Source: Pseudomonas sp. KK4 (lineage in GTDB: Bacteria; Pseudomonadota; Gammaproteobacteria; Pseudomonadales; Pseudomonadaceae). From it: 48,831 nt of DNA. The position numbers were made by a program, and so were the translations under genes. The notes beneath the pieces were generated by a model. The model ran no database searches. It was given only the letters and a program-made list of their open reading frames with translations, and was not told the origin of the DNA. The stretch is from positions 1 to 48,831 of the forward strand of contig NZ_LYVP01000039.1 of assembly GCF_001984065.1 (NCBI RefSeq), read 5' to 3'. How positions within the stretch are numbered: position 1 is the stretch's first letter; each line of letters opens with the position of its first letter. This document shows positions 14,501 through 25,738 of this stretch, one piece after another.

Positions 14501-15339
14501 ATCAGCAATAGAAGTCCTGGCAGGCCATAGACCAATAGATCGGACCAGAATGTCCGATGATCGAGAACGCTGCCCACCCAATGCTCTTGAATGGAGCTTA
14601 TTTCTGCCGGTGACATGTCGGCGAGGACTTTATCGAGAATACCGACCAGGACCTTGTTATCCCGTGGTACGCCCATCGCCAGTTGATAGCGATAGGGCGT
14701 CTCGCCACTCACATACAGGCCATCGAGCTTGAGTTGGCGCAGGCTCCAGACGCTGGAAGCCAGGTCGCTCACCACCGCATCCACTTCATCGGTGGCCAGC
14801 GCCTGCAAGGCCGAACTGACGTTGGGCATGGCCACCAGGTTCAGGTCGGGGTTATGGGTGCGCAGCAGTTCATGGGGGGCGTAGTTTTCCACCACAGCGA
14901 TTTTCAGGCCATACAGGTCCTGTATTTTGCGCGGTTGAGGGCCGCCGACATGGGCCAGGATGACAATCGGGAAGTCCAGGTAAGGCCGGGTGAACGAAAG
15001 GAATGCCTGGCGTTCCGGGGTCGACATGATGCCTGGCAACAGGTCGAGCCTGCCTTGTTTGGCCTGTTCCAACACCACCGTCCAGCTTACGGGCTCGATC
15101 GGCGTCAGCTTGATCGCCAATCGCTGGCGGATCAGGTCGATATAGTCCGCCGCAAGGCCCTGGTAACGTCCCTGGTCGTCGCGAAACTCGAAGGGCGGCC
15201 AGGACGCATCGACACCCAGGCGCAAGTCCGGGTGGGCCGCCAGCCAGCTACGTTCTTCGTCGGTCAGAGTCAGCGCGCCAGCCGTTGCGGTCCAGGTCAT
15301 CAGCGACAGCAAAAAAAGCACGGTCGGCAGTCTGGGCAT
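11593..15339 (-). CDS. rmcA: RmcA-like c-di-GMP enzyme, SBP/PAS/GGDEF/EAL
   Basis: A 1248-residue inner-membrane protein. Order: signal peptide (to about 22), periplasmic solute-binding domain of the SBP_bac_3 type (about 30-260), membrane helix (about 268-290), four PAS domains (about 305-800), GGDEF (about 815-975) and EAL (about 990-1235). The signature LARLGGDEF is intact and the EAL motif is present in GAEALIRWRHP with DDFGTGYSSLSYLKRLP. I identify it with P. aeruginosa PA0575 (RmcA, about 1245 residues, same place beside tRNA-Ile and rpoD), which degrades c-di-GMP in response to redox state. Net activity here is inferred. It is monocistronic, with the tRNA gene directly after it. Confidence 0.85.
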   Translation of the reverse strand: MPRLPTVLFLLSLMTWTATAGALTLTDEERSWLAAHPDLRLGVDASWPPFEFRDDQGRYQGLAADYIDLIRQRLAIKLTPIEPVSWTVVLEQAKQGRLDLLPGIMSTPERQAFLSFTRPYLDFPIVILAHVGGPQPRKIQDLYGLKIAVVENYAPHELLRTHNPDLNLVAMPNVSSALQALATDEVDAVVSDLASSVWSLRQLKLDGLYVSGETPYRYQLAMGVPRDNKVLVGILDKVLADMSPAEISSIQEHWVGSVLDHRTFWSDLLVYGLPGLLLLIAVLAAVIRVNRRLSSEIARRVDLEQELRSSEYHYRGLVESLSAIAWEARMSDFTYSYVSPHAEDLLGYPLSHWLIPGFWRNIIHPADLTRAQSFCDHEVLAGRDHSLDYRVITADGRCLWVRDIVSLIEHGHEPVMRGLMIDISEAKRTEEALRLSEQKFASVFQQCPDILVIARLCDGCLLEVNEAFEEQIGLKAEDVIGQTATNLNIWGIPGVGPGLLQRLQAGSIRNLEMPFRRSNGQVFTGLISAEPFDLDTTPALVVVVRDITQLKETQQQLQTSEEKFAKAFHASPDGLLLSRQSDGLLLEVNEGFSRITGFNSAMSVDRSALDLGIWVNLNERKQMLDLLHRDGFVRDFSCHIRRSDGQIRLCEVSSRPLPIGDEDCMLTIARDITERHLMQEKLQQAATVFESTAEGVLITDTQQHISAVNRAFTEITGYSESEALGHTPRLLASGLHDSAFYAAMWHQLTAEGHWQGEISNRRKNGELYPSWLTISAVRNRDKFITHFVAVFADISSLKHAQAKLDYQAHHDPLTGLPNRTLFESRLLTALNTQKENGGQGAVLFLDLDRFKHINDSLGHPVGDLLLKGIAVRLKEQLRDIDTVARLGGDEFIILLPGLQQPSDADNIANKLLNCFTAPFQAGEHEFFISSSIGTSLYPQDGCDVATLIKNADAAMYRSKAKGRNRVESYTCDLTAQASERVALEHELRRAIERNELHLYYQPKISLDDYRLVGAEALIRWRHPTFGDVPPEHFISLAEENGMILQIGDWVLETACRQLHEWNQNCVGFGPLSVNLAGAQLRQPNLLGRIEQLLKDYRLEPGLLQLEITENFIMSQAEEALAVLHQLKHLGVQLAIDDFGTGYSSLSYLKRLPLDILKIDQSFVRGLPDDPHDVAIVRAIIALGRSMQFTVIAEGVETQAQQQFLALEGCEQIQGYIVSLPLPPDEFAATFLRAAVMDFSDSTAAKPSL

Positions 15340-15430
15340 AACGGTCTCGTTATGGCTCGGGGAATGTTTCGAGTGTAGACGGGCAAATCAGCGGGAGGGG
15401 TGGTGCGGGGGATTTAATCTTCGTAAAACA

Positions 15431-15456
15431 AAACCCCCGGCCTGGGCCGGGGGTTT
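15431..15456 (-). terminator. Terminator after rpoD
   Basis: AAACCCCCGGCC and GGCCGGGGGTTT form a near-perfect palindrome with a minimal loop; on the minus strand it is followed by TGTTTT. It lies seven bases beyond the rpoD stop and closes the rpsU-dnaG-rpoD cluster. Confidence 0.93.
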
Positions 15457-15462
15457 GTTTGA

Positions 15463-17310
<1,848 letters not shown>

Positions 17311-17377
17311 AACACCCTATCCACTGAAGGTCTTGGCGGGCAAAAAACAAGCCGAGGATTATACCTGAGCTATGACC

Positions 17378-19348
17378 TCACGCGCCAGTTGAGGTCGGGT
17401 TTGATGCGGAAACATTCTGTTTTAAGAGGTCGCGCATCTGTTTCGCTATCTGGGTTTGCTCTTCAGCCGTCAATCCCGGCTGCCGTGCTTTCTTGATGAG
17501 TTCGTCGAGGGTTTGCGTGTGCTGGCCCGCCGATAACCTAGTAATGGTGTCTAAAAACTGCTGTTCAAGGTTGTCTCCAGCAATTAACCACTCCTTCTCT
17601 GCGAGTGCCCGCAGCAGGCGGCCTTGCTCGGTGCCGTGCCAGCGGGCCATCAACTGAATAGAGTTTAGCTTAGGATTTTTCTGCACCGCCTCGATCAGGG
17701 CAATCAGTACCTGAGCGTAGGTGTTGCTCTCGTTGGCAAAGTGATCCGCACTCTCGACCTTGCCCGCCAGTTGCGGGTAGTGGATGAGCGTGCGCAACGC
17801 AATCAGCGTCGGCGCTTCTACGGCGACTGGCGTGCGCGGGGCATAAGATTCATCGCGATCGCCGCGCTTGCCGTTTTTGCTCCAGGGTTTCTTGTCCCAT
17901 TTCTTGCCGCCGGCGCCGGGTTTCTTTGGCGTCCATTCCTGCTGCGGCGCATAGGCTTCCTGGGGCTGGTGGAAGTCGGCGTAGTCCGGCATGGCGTCGT
18001 AATCCATGCCCGGGTCATAGACCGGCGGCGCATCCTGGGGCGCGCTGTGGACCAACTGGCTGACCGCTTCTCCGCTCAGGCCTGTGATCTCCAGCAGGCG
18101 GTGGCGCATCAGGGTGCGCAGGTTGGCGCCCGGTACTTTGTCGATCAACGGCGCGGCGAGGGTGGCCATGTGGGCCTTGCCTTCGAGGGAGCGCGGATCG
18201 GCTTCTTCTGTCAGTTGCTGGAAGAAATAATCCGCCAGCGGTTGTGCATGCTGGTTGATGCGTGCGCGGAAGGCGTCGGTGCCTTCGGAGCGGATCAGGG
18301 TGTCCGGGTCTTCGCCTTCGGGGAGGAACAGAAAGCGTGCGCGGCGACCATCCTGCAGGCTCGACAGTGTCGCCTCCAGCGCCCGCCAGGCGGCGTTGCG
18401 GCCGGCCTGGTCGCCGTCGAAGCAGAACAGCACGCTGGGCACGACGCGAAACAGTCGTTTCATGTGTTCTTCGCTGGTGGCGGTACCAAGGGTCGCGACA
18501 GCATTGCGCAAGCCTTGCTGGGCCAGGGCGATAACGTCCATGTAGCCCTCGACGACGATGATTTCGTCGAGGTTGCGGTTGTTCTTGCGCGCCTCGTACA
18601 GGCCGTACAGTTCCTGGCCTTTATGAAATACCGGAGTCTCGGGAGAGTTCAGGTATTTAGGCTTGTCGTCCCCCAATACCCGGCCGCCAAAAGCGATGAT
18701 GCGCCCGCGGCTGTCGCGGATCGGAAACATCACACGATCGCGGAAGCGATCATAGCGCTTGCCCGTCTCGGCGTTTTCGATCAGCAGGCCGGCATCGATC
18801 ATGGCTTTTTGCTGCAGAGTATCGCTGCTCAAGTGCTTGAACAGGTTGTCCCAGCCCGGCGGTGCAAAGCCGAGGCCGAAGTCCCGGGCGATCTCACCGG
18901 TCAGCCCGCGCCCTTTCAGGTAGTCCACTGCGGCCTTGCGCGCCGGGTGGCTTTTCAAGGCCTGGCGATAAAAGTCGGCGGCGGCGGTGAGTAGCGGGTA
19001 CAACGGCGAATCGGTCGGCTGCCGGGGTTTGTGCGAGCGGCCGCTTTCTTCGCGGGGTATTTCCATGCCGGCGGCTTTGGCCAGTTCTTCGACAGCCTGG
19101 GGAAAGTCCAGGTTGTCGTGGTCCATGATGAAGCCGAGGGCGTTGCCGCCAGCGCCGCAGCCAAAGCAGTAGTAGAACTGTTTGTCGGGGCTGACGCTGA
19201 AAGACGGGGTTTTTTCTTTGTGGAATGGGCAGCAGGCGGTGTGGTTCTTGCCGGCTTTTTTCAGTTGCAGGCGCGAGCTGACCACGTCGACGATGTCGGT
19301 ACGGTTCAGAAGGTCGTCAATGAAGCTCTGGGGAATCAGCCCGGCCAT
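17378..19348 (-). CDS. dnaG: DNA primase DnaG
   Basis: DnaG makes RNA primers for replication. The 656-residue protein has the N-terminal CHC2 zinc ribbon (CCPFHKEKTPSFSVSP, then YYCFGCGAGG; about residues 39-65), a TOPRIM catalytic core with IIVVEGYMDVIAL and VLFCFDGDQAGRNAAW (about 260-345), and a C-terminal helicase-interaction domain (about 520-650). The linker near residues 440-510 is low-complexity and rich in P, Q, K and Y. The ribosome binding site before the ATG is weak, as is usual where primase is kept scarce. It is the middle gene of the rpsU-dnaG-rpoD group. Confidence 0.99.
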   Translation of the reverse strand: MAGLIPQSFIDDLLNRTDIVDVVSSRLQLKKAGKNHTACCPFHKEKTPSFSVSPDKQFYYCFGCGAGGNALGFIMDHDNLDFPQAVEELAKAAGMEIPREESGRSHKPRQPTDSPLYPLLTAAADFYRQALKSHPARKAAVDYLKGRGLTGEIARDFGLGFAPPGWDNLFKHLSSDTLQQKAMIDAGLLIENAETGKRYDRFRDRVMFPIRDSRGRIIAFGGRVLGDDKPKYLNSPETPVFHKGQELYGLYEARKNNRNLDEIIVVEGYMDVIALAQQGLRNAVATLGTATSEEHMKRLFRVVPSVLFCFDGDQAGRNAAWRALEATLSSLQDGRRARFLFLPEGEDPDTLIRSEGTDAFRARINQHAQPLADYFFQQLTEEADPRSLEGKAHMATLAAPLIDKVPGANLRTLMRHRLLEITGLSGEAVSQLVHSAPQDAPPVYDPGMDYDAMPDYADFHQPQEAYAPQQEWTPKKPGAGGKKWDKKPWSKNGKRGDRDESYAPRTPVAVEAPTLIALRTLIHYPQLAGKVESADHFANESNTYAQVLIALIEAVQKNPKLNSIQLMARWHGTEQGRLLRALAEKEWLIAGDNLEQQFLDTITRLSAGQHTQTLDELIKKARQPGLTAEEQTQIAKQMRDLLKQNVSASNPTSTGA

Positions 19349-19774
19349 GGCGTTCTCGTCGTCTGCGCTGAAGGAGGCCCGTAACGAAGGGCGGCCGAAC
19401 GCGGGTCGTTGTTGAGGCGCGCACGTCTTGCGGCTCGACCAGTGTTGTCTGCGTAATCGCTATCGGGAAGTGTATCTGCCGAAATTTCACTGACATTAAC
19501 GCGATCAGTATTCGACTGTATGAAAGTGTTGCGCTGAATCCGGCTGCGACCCATCGAGGGTCTCGGATAGCTCATCATTTTGCACGCAAGCGGTGCCTTG
19601 GGCTGATCGTCGTGAGAGGAATCAGTGGGTGTGCTCGTCAGTAGCCTTGAAAGGCTCGTCAGAAAAGACGTGCACCGCTGGCAAAAGAGCCAGGTCTGAC
19701 GTGGTGAAGCAGTTCGTCTCGGTCGCATCTGCGGCGTCGACAGTGAAGCATCAAGCGTTTTACGCAAATGCCAT
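19349..19774. other. Non-coding gap between rpsU and dnaG
   Basis: About 430 bases with no convincing gene on either strand; a minus-strand open frame (19336-19767) has composition unlike protein and overlaps dnaG. The minus strand contains TTAATG-17-GATACA ending near 19470, a weak promoter candidate for dnaG. From memory, P. aeruginosa has a YqeY-family gene (PA0578) in this place; nothing like it is readable here. Confidence 0.45.
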
Positions 19775-19797
19775 AAGCCCGGCTGAGGGCCGGGCTT
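19775..19797 (-). terminator. Hairpin after rpsU
   Basis: AAGCCCGGC and GCCGGGCTT form a perfect 9-bp stem with a 5-base loop, 30 bases after the rpsU stop. The minus-strand tail is ATGGCATTT rather than a clean T-run, so termination may be partial, allowing some read-through into dnaG. Confidence 0.6.
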
Positions 19798-19826
19798 GGC
19801 AGAAGCTTGCTACGATCGTCTGTGTA

Positions 19827-20042
19827 TTAGTACAGACGAACGGCGCGGCGCTGTTCGCGCTGAACTTTCTTGGCGTGACGCTTAACAGCAGCTGCTGCCT
19901 TGCGCTTACGCTCAGAAGTTGGCTTCTCGTAAAATTCGCGGCTACGAACTTCAGCCAGTACACCGGCTTTTTCGCAGGAGCGCTTGAAACGACGCAGAGC
20001 TACGTCGAAGGGTTCGTTCTCTTTTACTTTGACGGCTGGCAT
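19827..20042 (-). CDS. rpsU: 30S ribosomal protein S21
   Basis: The 71-residue protein begins [20 protein letters not shown] and ends in a basic tail ([20 protein letters not shown]), the standard S21 sequence. S21 is a small subunit protein needed for translation initiation and is the first gene of the macromolecular synthesis cluster with dnaG and rpoD. It is divergent from tsaD. AAGGTAGCTCTGG precedes the ATG. Confidence 0.99.
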
Positions 20043-20241
20043 CCAGAGCTACCTTCATTCATTACCGGGGTCAACATCCTCGCGGCAAAAGAGCACTTGA
20101 AGACGTCGGTTTTTAAGGGTTGCGGATGTTAACCCCTCATCGCTCGGAATGCAAAGCCTCTGATCGAAAACCGCTGGTCGGGGCATCCCGCGGCGACTAT
20201 TATGCGCGCCTTCGAATTCAGCCTAAACAAGGCGCAAACCC
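20043..20241. promoter_or_regulatory. Divergent rpsU/tsaD promoter region
   Basis: This 199-base region must carry promoters for both genes. For tsaD, TATTAT at 20198-20203, about 38 bases before the ATG, is a good -10 but the -35 (TGGTCG) is poor. On the rpsU side no clear promoter could be fixed; the region just upstream of rpsU suggests a leader of 100 bases or more. Confidence 0.35.
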
Positions 20242-21267
20242 ATGCTAGTACTGGGATTAGAAACCTCCTGCGACGAAACCGGTGTCGCATTGTACGACAG
20301 TGAGCGCGGTCTGCTGGCCGACGCACTGTTCAGCCAGATCGACCTGCACCGTGCCTATGGTGGCGTGGTGCCAGAACTGGCCTCGCGCGATCACGTCAAG
20401 CGCATGCTGCCCTTGATTCGTCAGGTGTTGGCCGAGGCCGGCTGTGTGCCGACCGAGATCGACGCCATCGCCTTTACCGCCGGCCCCGGCCTTGTCGGGG
20501 CGCTTTTGGTCGGCGCTTCCTGCGCTCAGGCACTGGCCTTTGCCTGGGGTATTCCGGCGCTGGGCGTACATCACATGGAAGGGCACTTGCTGGCCCCCAT
20601 GCTGGAAGCGCAACCACCGGAATTTCCGTTCGTCGCTTTGTTGGTCTCGGGTGGGCATACACAGCTGGTACAGGTCGACGGGATCGGCCAGTACACGCTC
20701 ATGGGCGAGAGTCTCGATGACGCGGCCGGCGAGGCGTTCGACAAGACCGCGAAAATGATGGGCCTCAATTACCCGGGCGGTCCGGAAATCGCTCGCCTGG
20801 CAGAGCAGGGCGTTGCAGGACGTTTCGTCTTCCCGCGCCCGATGTGCGACCGCCCGGGTCTGGATTTCAGCTTCAGCGGCCTGAAAACCTTCGCGTTGAA
20901 CACTTGGCAACAGTGTGTCAGCGCCGGGGACGACAGCGAACAAGCCCGTTGCGACATCGCGCTGGCGTTCCAGCAGGCCGTGGTGGAGACTTTGACCATC
21001 AAGTGCAAGCGTGCCCTCAAGGCCGCTGGCATGAAACGTCTGGTGATCGCCGGCGGCGTGAGCGCTAACAAAGCGTTGCGCACTTCGCTCGAGAAAATGC
21101 TCGGCGAGATGAAGGGCGATGTTTTTTATGCCCGTCCACAGTTCTGCACCGATAACGGCGCCATGATCGCATTCGCCGGCTGCCAGCGCCTGCAGGCCGG
21201 TCAGCAGGAAAGCCTGGCGATCAGCGTGCAGGCGCGTTGGCCAATGGAGCAGTTGTCGGCGTTGTGA
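20242..21267 (+). CDS. tsaD: tRNA t6A synthesis transferase TsaD
   Basis: TsaD (formerly Gcp/YgjD) transfers the threonylcarbamoyl group to A37 of ANN-decoding tRNAs, with TsaB, TsaE and TsaC partners. The 341-residue ASKHA-fold protein begins [17 protein letters not shown] and has the metal site [10 protein letters not shown] near residue 110, then [10 protein letters not shown] and the C-terminal [13 protein letters not shown]. Length and motifs are complete. It is divergent from rpsU, the classic arrangement in proteobacteria, and convergent with plsY. Confidence 0.99.
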   Translation: MLVLGLETSCDETGVALYDSERGLLADALFSQIDLHRAYGGVVPELASRDHVKRMLPLIRQVLAEAGCVPTEIDAIAFTAGPGLVGALLVGASCAQALAFAWGIPALGVHHMEGHLLAPMLEAQPPEFPFVALLVSGGHTQLVQVDGIGQYTLMGESLDDAAGEAFDKTAKMMGLNYPGGPEIARLAEQGVAGRFVFPRPMCDRPGLDFSFSGLKTFALNTWQQCVSAGDDSEQARCDIALAFQQAVVETLTIKCKRALKAAGMKRLVIAGGVSANKALRTSLEKMLGEMKGDVFYARPQFCTDNGAMIAFAGCQRLQAGQQESLAISVQARWPMEQLSAL

Positions 21268-21289
21268 TGATTGGCCTCGTATCCGGCCT

Positions 21290-21859
21290 CTAAAAATGCC
21301 GTTCGCGCCCGGCGAACAGGTCGCGTAGATTGCCGCGATGGCGCCACACGATAAGCCCGGTGAGCGCGCTCATGGGCAACAGCGCCGCTGGCGCCTGCCA
21401 GGCCAGCAGTGGCAGGGTCAGCGGTGTGGCGATCAGTGCGGCCAGTGAGCTGGTGCGGGTCAGATAGAAGGTCAGCATCCAGGTGCAGACCGCCAGCAGG
21501 GCCGCTGGCGGATACAGACCCAGCAACATTCCGGCAGCGGTGGCGACACCCTTGCCGCCGCGAAAGCGAAAATACAGTGGGAACAGGTGACCGATGACGG
21601 CACACACGCCGATCCAGGCCTGATCCTGCAGCGAAAGGCCGGCAATGGCGGCAATCAGTACGGGCAGCAAACCTTTGCAGAGGTCGCCCAGCAAGGTCAG
21701 GACGGCGAGCTTCTTGCCGGCCAGGCGCAGCATGTTGGTGGCGCCGGCATTGCCCGAGCCACTCATTCGCGGGTCGGGATTGCCCGTCAGGCGGCTGAGC
21801 AAAATGGCGAAGGACAGAGAGCCGAGCAGGTAGGCGAGGATCGCCAATAACCAAAACAT
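21290..21859 (-). CDS. plsY: Glycerol-3-phosphate acyltransferase PlsY
   Basis: PlsY uses acyl-phosphate to acylate glycerol 3-phosphate, the first step of phospholipid synthesis, in the inner membrane. The 189-residue protein has five hydrophobic helices and the conserved cytoplasmic motifs: [15 protein letters not shown] (about residues 31-45), [14 protein letters not shown] (about 97-110) and a C-terminal [13 protein letters not shown]. Length is normal. It is divergent from folB across 74 bases and convergent with tsaD. Confidence 0.97.
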   Translation of the reverse strand: MFWLLAILAYLLGSLSFAILLSRLTGNPDPRMSGSGNAGATNMLRLAGKKLAVLTLLGDLCKGLLPVLIAAIAGLSLQDQAWIGVCAVIGHLFPLYFRFRGGKGVATAAGMLLGLYPPAALLAVCTWMLTFYLTRTSSLAALIATPLTLPLLAWQAPAALLPMSALTGLIVWRHRGNLRDLFAGRERHF

Positions 21860-21933
21860 GCTAACTATTCCGGGCGAGGACGCCCTGATTCTAACGGCGC
21901 AATGCGCCCTTGTCGTGTAGCGGAGAAAAGTGC

Positions 21934-22290
21934 TTGGACAGAGTGTTTATCGAGGGCCTGGAAGTCGACACCGTGATCGGTGCCTACGACTGGGAGCGAG
22001 GCATCCGACAGTGCTTGCGCCTGGACCTGAGTTTCGCCTGGGATAATCGTCCGGCAGCGGCCGGCGACGACCTGAGCCTGGCGCTCGATTACGCCAGTGT
22101 TTCGTCGCGCATCCAGGCCTTTGCCGAGCATTCCCAGTATCAGCTGGTCGAGACCTTTGCCGAGCGTCTGGTTGAAGTGCTGATGAGCGAGTTCAAGATC
22201 ACCTGGATGCGCCTCAAGCTGACCAAGCCCGGTGCTGTTCCTGCCGCCATCGGTGGCGTGGGCGTGGAGATCGAGCGCGGATGTCGCTGA
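21934..22290 (+). CDS. folB: Dihydroneopterin aldolase FolB
   Basis: FolB cleaves 7,8-dihydroneopterin to 6-hydroxymethyl-dihydropterin in folate synthesis. The 118-residue protein reads [20 protein letters not shown] at the N terminus, then [20 protein letters not shown] and [10 protein letters not shown], all family motifs. I chose TTG at 21934 because it gives the standard length and CGGAG lies eight bases upstream; the frame is open to an ATG at 21910 that has no site. It overlaps folK by 10 bases, so the two are translationally coupled and catalyse consecutive steps. Confidence 0.95.
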   Translation: MDRVFIEGLEVDTVIGAYDWERGIRQCLRLDLSFAWDNRPAAAGDDLSLALDYASVSSRIQAFAEHSQYQLVETFAERLVEVLMSEFKITWMRLKLTKPGAVPAAIGGVGVEIERGCR

Positions 22291-22808
22291 CTCAGGTGTA
22301 TCTGGGGCTCGGTAGCAATATCGAGCGCGAAGCCCACTTGCAGGCCGGCCTCGACGCGCTGGCCGGTTTCCTGGTGGATATCCACTGCTCGCCGGTCTTC
22401 GAAAGCCAGCCAGTGGGGATCAAGAGCGGGCCATTCTTCAATTTCGTGGTGTCGGCCTACACTGACCTGCCACTGATGGAGCTGGACCGCCGGCTGAAAT
22501 TCATCGAGGCGGACAATGGCCGCTATGCGCCGGACCGCAAGGGTTTGCCGCTGGACATCGACGTGCTGCTGTTTGGCGATCTGGTGGGCAATTTCGATGG
22601 TTTGATCCTGCCGCGGGCCGAGATCCTGAAAAATGCCTTTGTGTTGTGGCCGTTGTCGCTGATTGCACCGGATCGGGTGCATCCAGGCGTAGGCAAAAGC
22701 TTTGCGGCGTTGTGGCGTGAAGCGCAGATCGATCAGGAGTTGGCGCCAGTAGCGTTTCAGTGGCGGGGGAATCAGTTGACGCCTGCCGATTTGTTGCGCC
22801 AGTCATGA
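22281..22808 (+). CDS. folK: HPPK, pterin pyrophosphokinase FolK
   Basis: FolK pyrophosphorylates 6-hydroxymethyl-dihydropterin with ATP before FolP acts. The 175-residue protein has the N-terminal VYLGLGSNIEREAHLQAGL, the central GPFFNFVV, and the metal-binding segment KGLPLDIDVLLFGD, with PRAEILKNAFVLWPLSLIAP further on. It starts inside the folB coding region (10-base overlap) and ends just before a REP doublet shared with convergent cca. Pseudomonads often hold a second folK by panB; only this one is in the window. Confidence 0.96.
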   Translation: MSLTQVYLGLGSNIEREAHLQAGLDALAGFLVDIHCSPVFESQPVGIKSGPFFNFVVSAYTDLPLMELDRRLKFIEADNGRYAPDRKGLPLDIDVLLFGDLVGNFDGLILPRAEILKNAFVLWPLSLIAPDRVHPGVGKSFAALWREAQIDQELAPVAFQWRGNQLTPADLLRQS

Positions 22809-22813
22809 CGCCA

Positions 22814-22876
22814 TCGCGGGCTAGCCTCGCTCCTACAGATAGACACGATCCCTGTAGGAGCGAGGCTTGCCCGCGA
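22814..22876. repeat. REP doublet, GTAGGAGCGAGGCTTGCCCGCG type
   Basis: TCGCGGGCTAGCCTCGCTCC (left) and GGAGCGAGGCTTGCCCGCGA (right) are inverted around a short spacer. It fills the whole gap between convergent folK and cca and could form a hairpin at both transcript ends. Confidence 0.85.
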
Positions 22877-22882
22877 AGCTTT

Positions 22883-24112
22883 TCAGGCTGACGCCGCTTC
22901 TTTGTAAGCCTTCAATGCCTTGAGCCGCTCGCGCTTGATCGCCTCGCCCAGCGCCGGCCCCTTGAACCCCTTCTCCAGCAGCGGCTGAACCGCCACGCCA
23001 CGGGCTGCCGTCGCCGCGCCGCGCAGATAATCCGCCTGTGGATAATGTCTGTCTTCCAACCCTTTGCGCCCACGGGCATCCATCTCGCAAGCGGCGATAA
23101 ACTCCTCGAACCGTTGCGGCCGGCGATAAACGTCGAAGCTTTGCAGCAGCTCCAGCAAGGTCGAGGGTTTCAACTCCAGGGCGCGGTGACCATGGGTGTG
23201 ATACTCGCCCACCAGCAGTGCCAGTTCCTGACAATCCCTGGGCGCCTTGAAGCGTTCGTTGACCGCTTTGATCAGCTTTAGCCCCTTGAACTCATGGGCA
23301 ATGTGCCGCGGCCATTCCTCTTCCGGTGTCAGCCCTTTGCCCAGGTCATGCAGCAGGCAGGCCCAGCGTACCGTCAGCGGTTGCTGATGGCGCGCGGCCT
23401 GTTCCAGCACGCTGAGGGTGTGGGCGCCGGTGTCGATTTCCGGGTGATGTGCTTCGGGTTGCGGCACCCCGAACAGCGCATCGATTTCTGGCATCAGCAC
23501 CTTGAGCGCGCCGCAGGCACGCAGCACCTCGACGAATACCTGTGGCTGGTTTTCCATCAAGGCGCGGGATATTTCTTTCCAGCTGCGTTCCGCTGTCAGG
23601 GCCTCCAGTTCTCCTGATTCACTGAGTTGGCGCATCAGCTCTAGGGTTTCCGGAGCCACGGTAAACCCAATCTCGGCATACCGGGCGGCAAAACGTGCAA
23701 CGCGCAAAACCCTGAGCGGATCTTCGGCAAACGCGGGGGAAACGTGACGCAAGAGGCGCGCTTTCAGATCGCGCTGGCCGTGGTAGGGGTCGGTCAGGTT
23801 CTGTTGATCGTCCTCGGCCATGGCGTTGATCGTCAGGTCGCGGCGAATCAGGTCCTCTTCGAGGGTCACTTCAGGGCTGGCGTGAAAGGTAAAGCCGCCA
23901 TAACCGCGCCCGCTCTTGCGTTCGGTCCGCGCCAGGGCGTACTCCTCACCGGTTTTGGGGTGGAGAAAAACCGGGAAGTCCGCACCGACCGGGCGAAAAC
24001 CCTTGGCAAGCATTTCTTCGGTAGTGGCGCCGACAACGACCCGGTCGATGTCGGTGACCGGTATGCCCAGCAGACGATCACGTACCGCACCGCCGACTTT
24101 ATAGATCCGCAT
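22883..24112 (-). CDS. cca: Multifunctional CCA tRNA nucleotidyltransferase
   Basis: Adds and repairs the 3' CCA of tRNA. The 409-residue protein has the nucleotidyltransferase head ([19 protein letters not shown], then TDIDRVVVG with the catalytic acidic pair, and [10 protein letters not shown]) and a C-terminal HD domain ([19 protein letters not shown], about residues 250-270) that gives phosphohydrolase activity in the long gammaproteobacterial form. GGAGG precedes the ATG at the best distance. It is downstream of the prkA-yeaH-spoVR operon on the same strand with a 63-base gap and convergent with folK. Confidence 0.97.
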   Translation of the reverse strand: MRIYKVGGAVRDRLLGIPVTDIDRVVVGATTEEMLAKGFRPVGADFPVFLHPKTGEEYALARTERKSGRGYGGFTFHASPEVTLEEDLIRRDLTINAMAEDDQQNLTDPYHGQRDLKARLLRHVSPAFAEDPLRVLRVARFAARYAEIGFTVAPETLELMRQLSESGELEALTAERSWKEISRALMENQPQVFVEVLRACGALKVLMPEIDALFGVPQPEAHHPEIDTGAHTLSVLEQAARHQQPLTVRWACLLHDLGKGLTPEEEWPRHIAHEFKGLKLIKAVNERFKAPRDCQELALLVGEYHTHGHRALELKPSTLLELLQSFDVYRRPQRFEEFIAACEMDARGRKGLEDRHYPQADYLRGAATAARGVAVQPLLEKGFKGPALGEAIKRERLKALKAYKEAASA

Positions 24113-24175
24113 AAAAAACCTCCGTTAGCTCGACAGGATAACCGTTGCATCGAGCTTTCGGAGGCACAAAAGGGA

Positions 24176-25738
24176 TCAAAGATGAATGACGGCCAGGTCC
24201 AGCCGACCGTAGTCGCCTTCACTGTGTTCGCTTCTGGGCGGAACATGATGGGTTTTCATCACCTGATCCCCTTGCAGGGTCTCCAGGTGAATATCGAAGC
24301 CCCACAAGCGGTGCAAGTGTTTGAGCACTTCCTCGGTGGACTCGCCCAACGGTTTGCGGTCGTGTTGCTGATGGCGCAGGGTCAGGGAACGGTCGCCCCG
24401 ACGGTCGATGCTGTAGATCTGCACATTGGGTTCGCGATTGCCCAGGTTGTACTGGGCAGCCAGGGTTTCACGGATGATCCGATAGCCGCCCTCGTCGTGA
24501 ATCGCCGGGACCAGCAGGTCGTCCTTCTGGTCGTCGTCGAGGATGCTGAACAGCTTCAGGTCGCGGATCACTTTCGGTGACAGGTACTGCAGGATGAAGC
24601 TTTCATCCTTGAAGCTGCTCATGGCGAACTTGATGGCCGCCAGCCAGTCGGTGCCGGCAATGTCGGGGAACCAGCGGCGATCTTCCTCGGTCGGCTCTTC
24701 ACACATGCGGCGGATGTCGCGGTACATGGCAAAACCCAGGGCGTAGGGGTTGATGCCGCTGTAGTAAGGGCTGTCAAAACCGGGCTGGAACACCACGCTG
24801 GTGTGGGAGGTCAGGAACTCCATCATGAAGCCGTCGGTGACCAGGCCCTCGTCGTACAAATCATTCATCAGGGTGTAGTGCCAGAACGTGGCCCAACCCT
24901 CGTTCATCACCTGAGTCTGGCGTTGTGGATAAAAATACTGGGCGATCTTGCGCACGATCCGCACGATTTCCCGCTGCCAAGGTTCGAGCAGGGGGGCGTG
25001 TTTTTCGATGAAGTAAAGGATGTTTTCCTGGGGTTCAGCAGGAAAGCGTGCGTTGTCCCGCTCGCTGTACTTGTCCGCGCCTTTGGGAATGGTGCGCCAG
25101 AGGTCATTGATCTGTTTCTGCAGGTGTTCTTCCCGATCCTTTTGCCGACGGCGTTCTTCTTCGGCGGAAATCGGATACGGCCGTTTGTAGCGGTCGACGC
25201 CGTAGTTCATCAGGGCGTGGCAGGAGTCCAGCAGATCCTCTACCGCGTCGATGCCGTGGCGCTCTTCACACTGCATGATGTACTGCTTGGCGAACACCAG
25301 GTAATCAATGATCGAGCTGGCATCGGTCCAGGTGCGGAACAGGTAGTTTCCCTTGAAGAAACTGTTGTGCCCATAGCAGGCATGCGCCACCACAAGCGCC
25401 TGCATGCAGATGGTGTTTTCCTCCATCAGGTAGGCAATGCATGGGTCTGAGTTGATGACGATTTCGTAGGCCAGCCCCATCTGGCCGCGGGAGTAGGATT
25501 TTTCCGTGCTGAGGAAATGCTTGCCGTAGGACCAGTGGTGATAACCCAGCGGCATGCCCACGGACGCATAGGCGTCCATCATCTGCTCAGCGGTGATGAC
25601 TTCGATCTGGTTAGGGTAGGTATCGAGGGCGTAGCGAGCCGCGATACGACTGATTTCACGGTCGTAGGCCTGGATCAGCTCGAACGTCCACTCGGAGCCG
25701 GTGGAAATGGGTTGGCGCTTCTGCTCTTTGGCGGTCAT
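24176..25738 (-). CDS. SpoVR family protein
   Basis: A 520-residue cytoplasmic SpoVR-like protein (E. coli YcgB family), with the N-terminal [20 protein letters not shown], a conserved [16 protein letters not shown] histidine-rich segment (about residues 115-130), and [20 protein letters not shown] (about 280-300). The biochemical role is not known; in E. coli and Pseudomonas it is co-expressed with PrkA and YeaH under nitrogen or stationary-phase stress. Its ATG overlaps the yeaH stop by four bases (ATGA), so it is the last gene of that operon. Confidence 0.95.
   Translation of the reverse strand: MTAKEQKRQPISTGSEWTFELIQAYDREISRIAARYALDTYPNQIEVITAEQMMDAYASVGMPLGYHHWSYGKHFLSTEKSYSRGQMGLAYEIVINSDPCIAYLMEENTICMQALVVAHACYGHNSFFKGNYLFRTWTDASSIIDYLVFAKQYIMQCEERHGIDAVEDLLDSCHALMNYGVDRYKRPYPISAEEERRRQKDREEHLQKQINDLWRTIPKGADKYSERDNARFPAEPQENILYFIEKHAPLLEPWQREIVRIVRKIAQYFYPQRQTQVMNEGWATFWHYTLMNDLYDEGLVTDGFMMEFLTSHTSVVFQPGFDSPYYSGINPYALGFAMYRDIRRMCEEPTEEDRRWFPDIAGTDWLAAIKFAMSSFKDESFILQYLSPKVIRDLKLFSILDDDQKDDLLVPAIHDEGGYRIIRETLAAQYNLGNREPNVQIYSIDRRGDRSLTLRHQQHDRKPLGESTEEVLKHLHRLWGFDIHLETLQGDQVMKTHHVPPRSEHSEGDYGRLDLAVIHL

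Noticed and set aside
19336..19767. Minus-strand open frame of 143 codons between rpsU and dnaG
   Set aside because: Its composition (many R, S, T, P) and lack of a ribosome site suggest chance; it also runs into the dnaG start.
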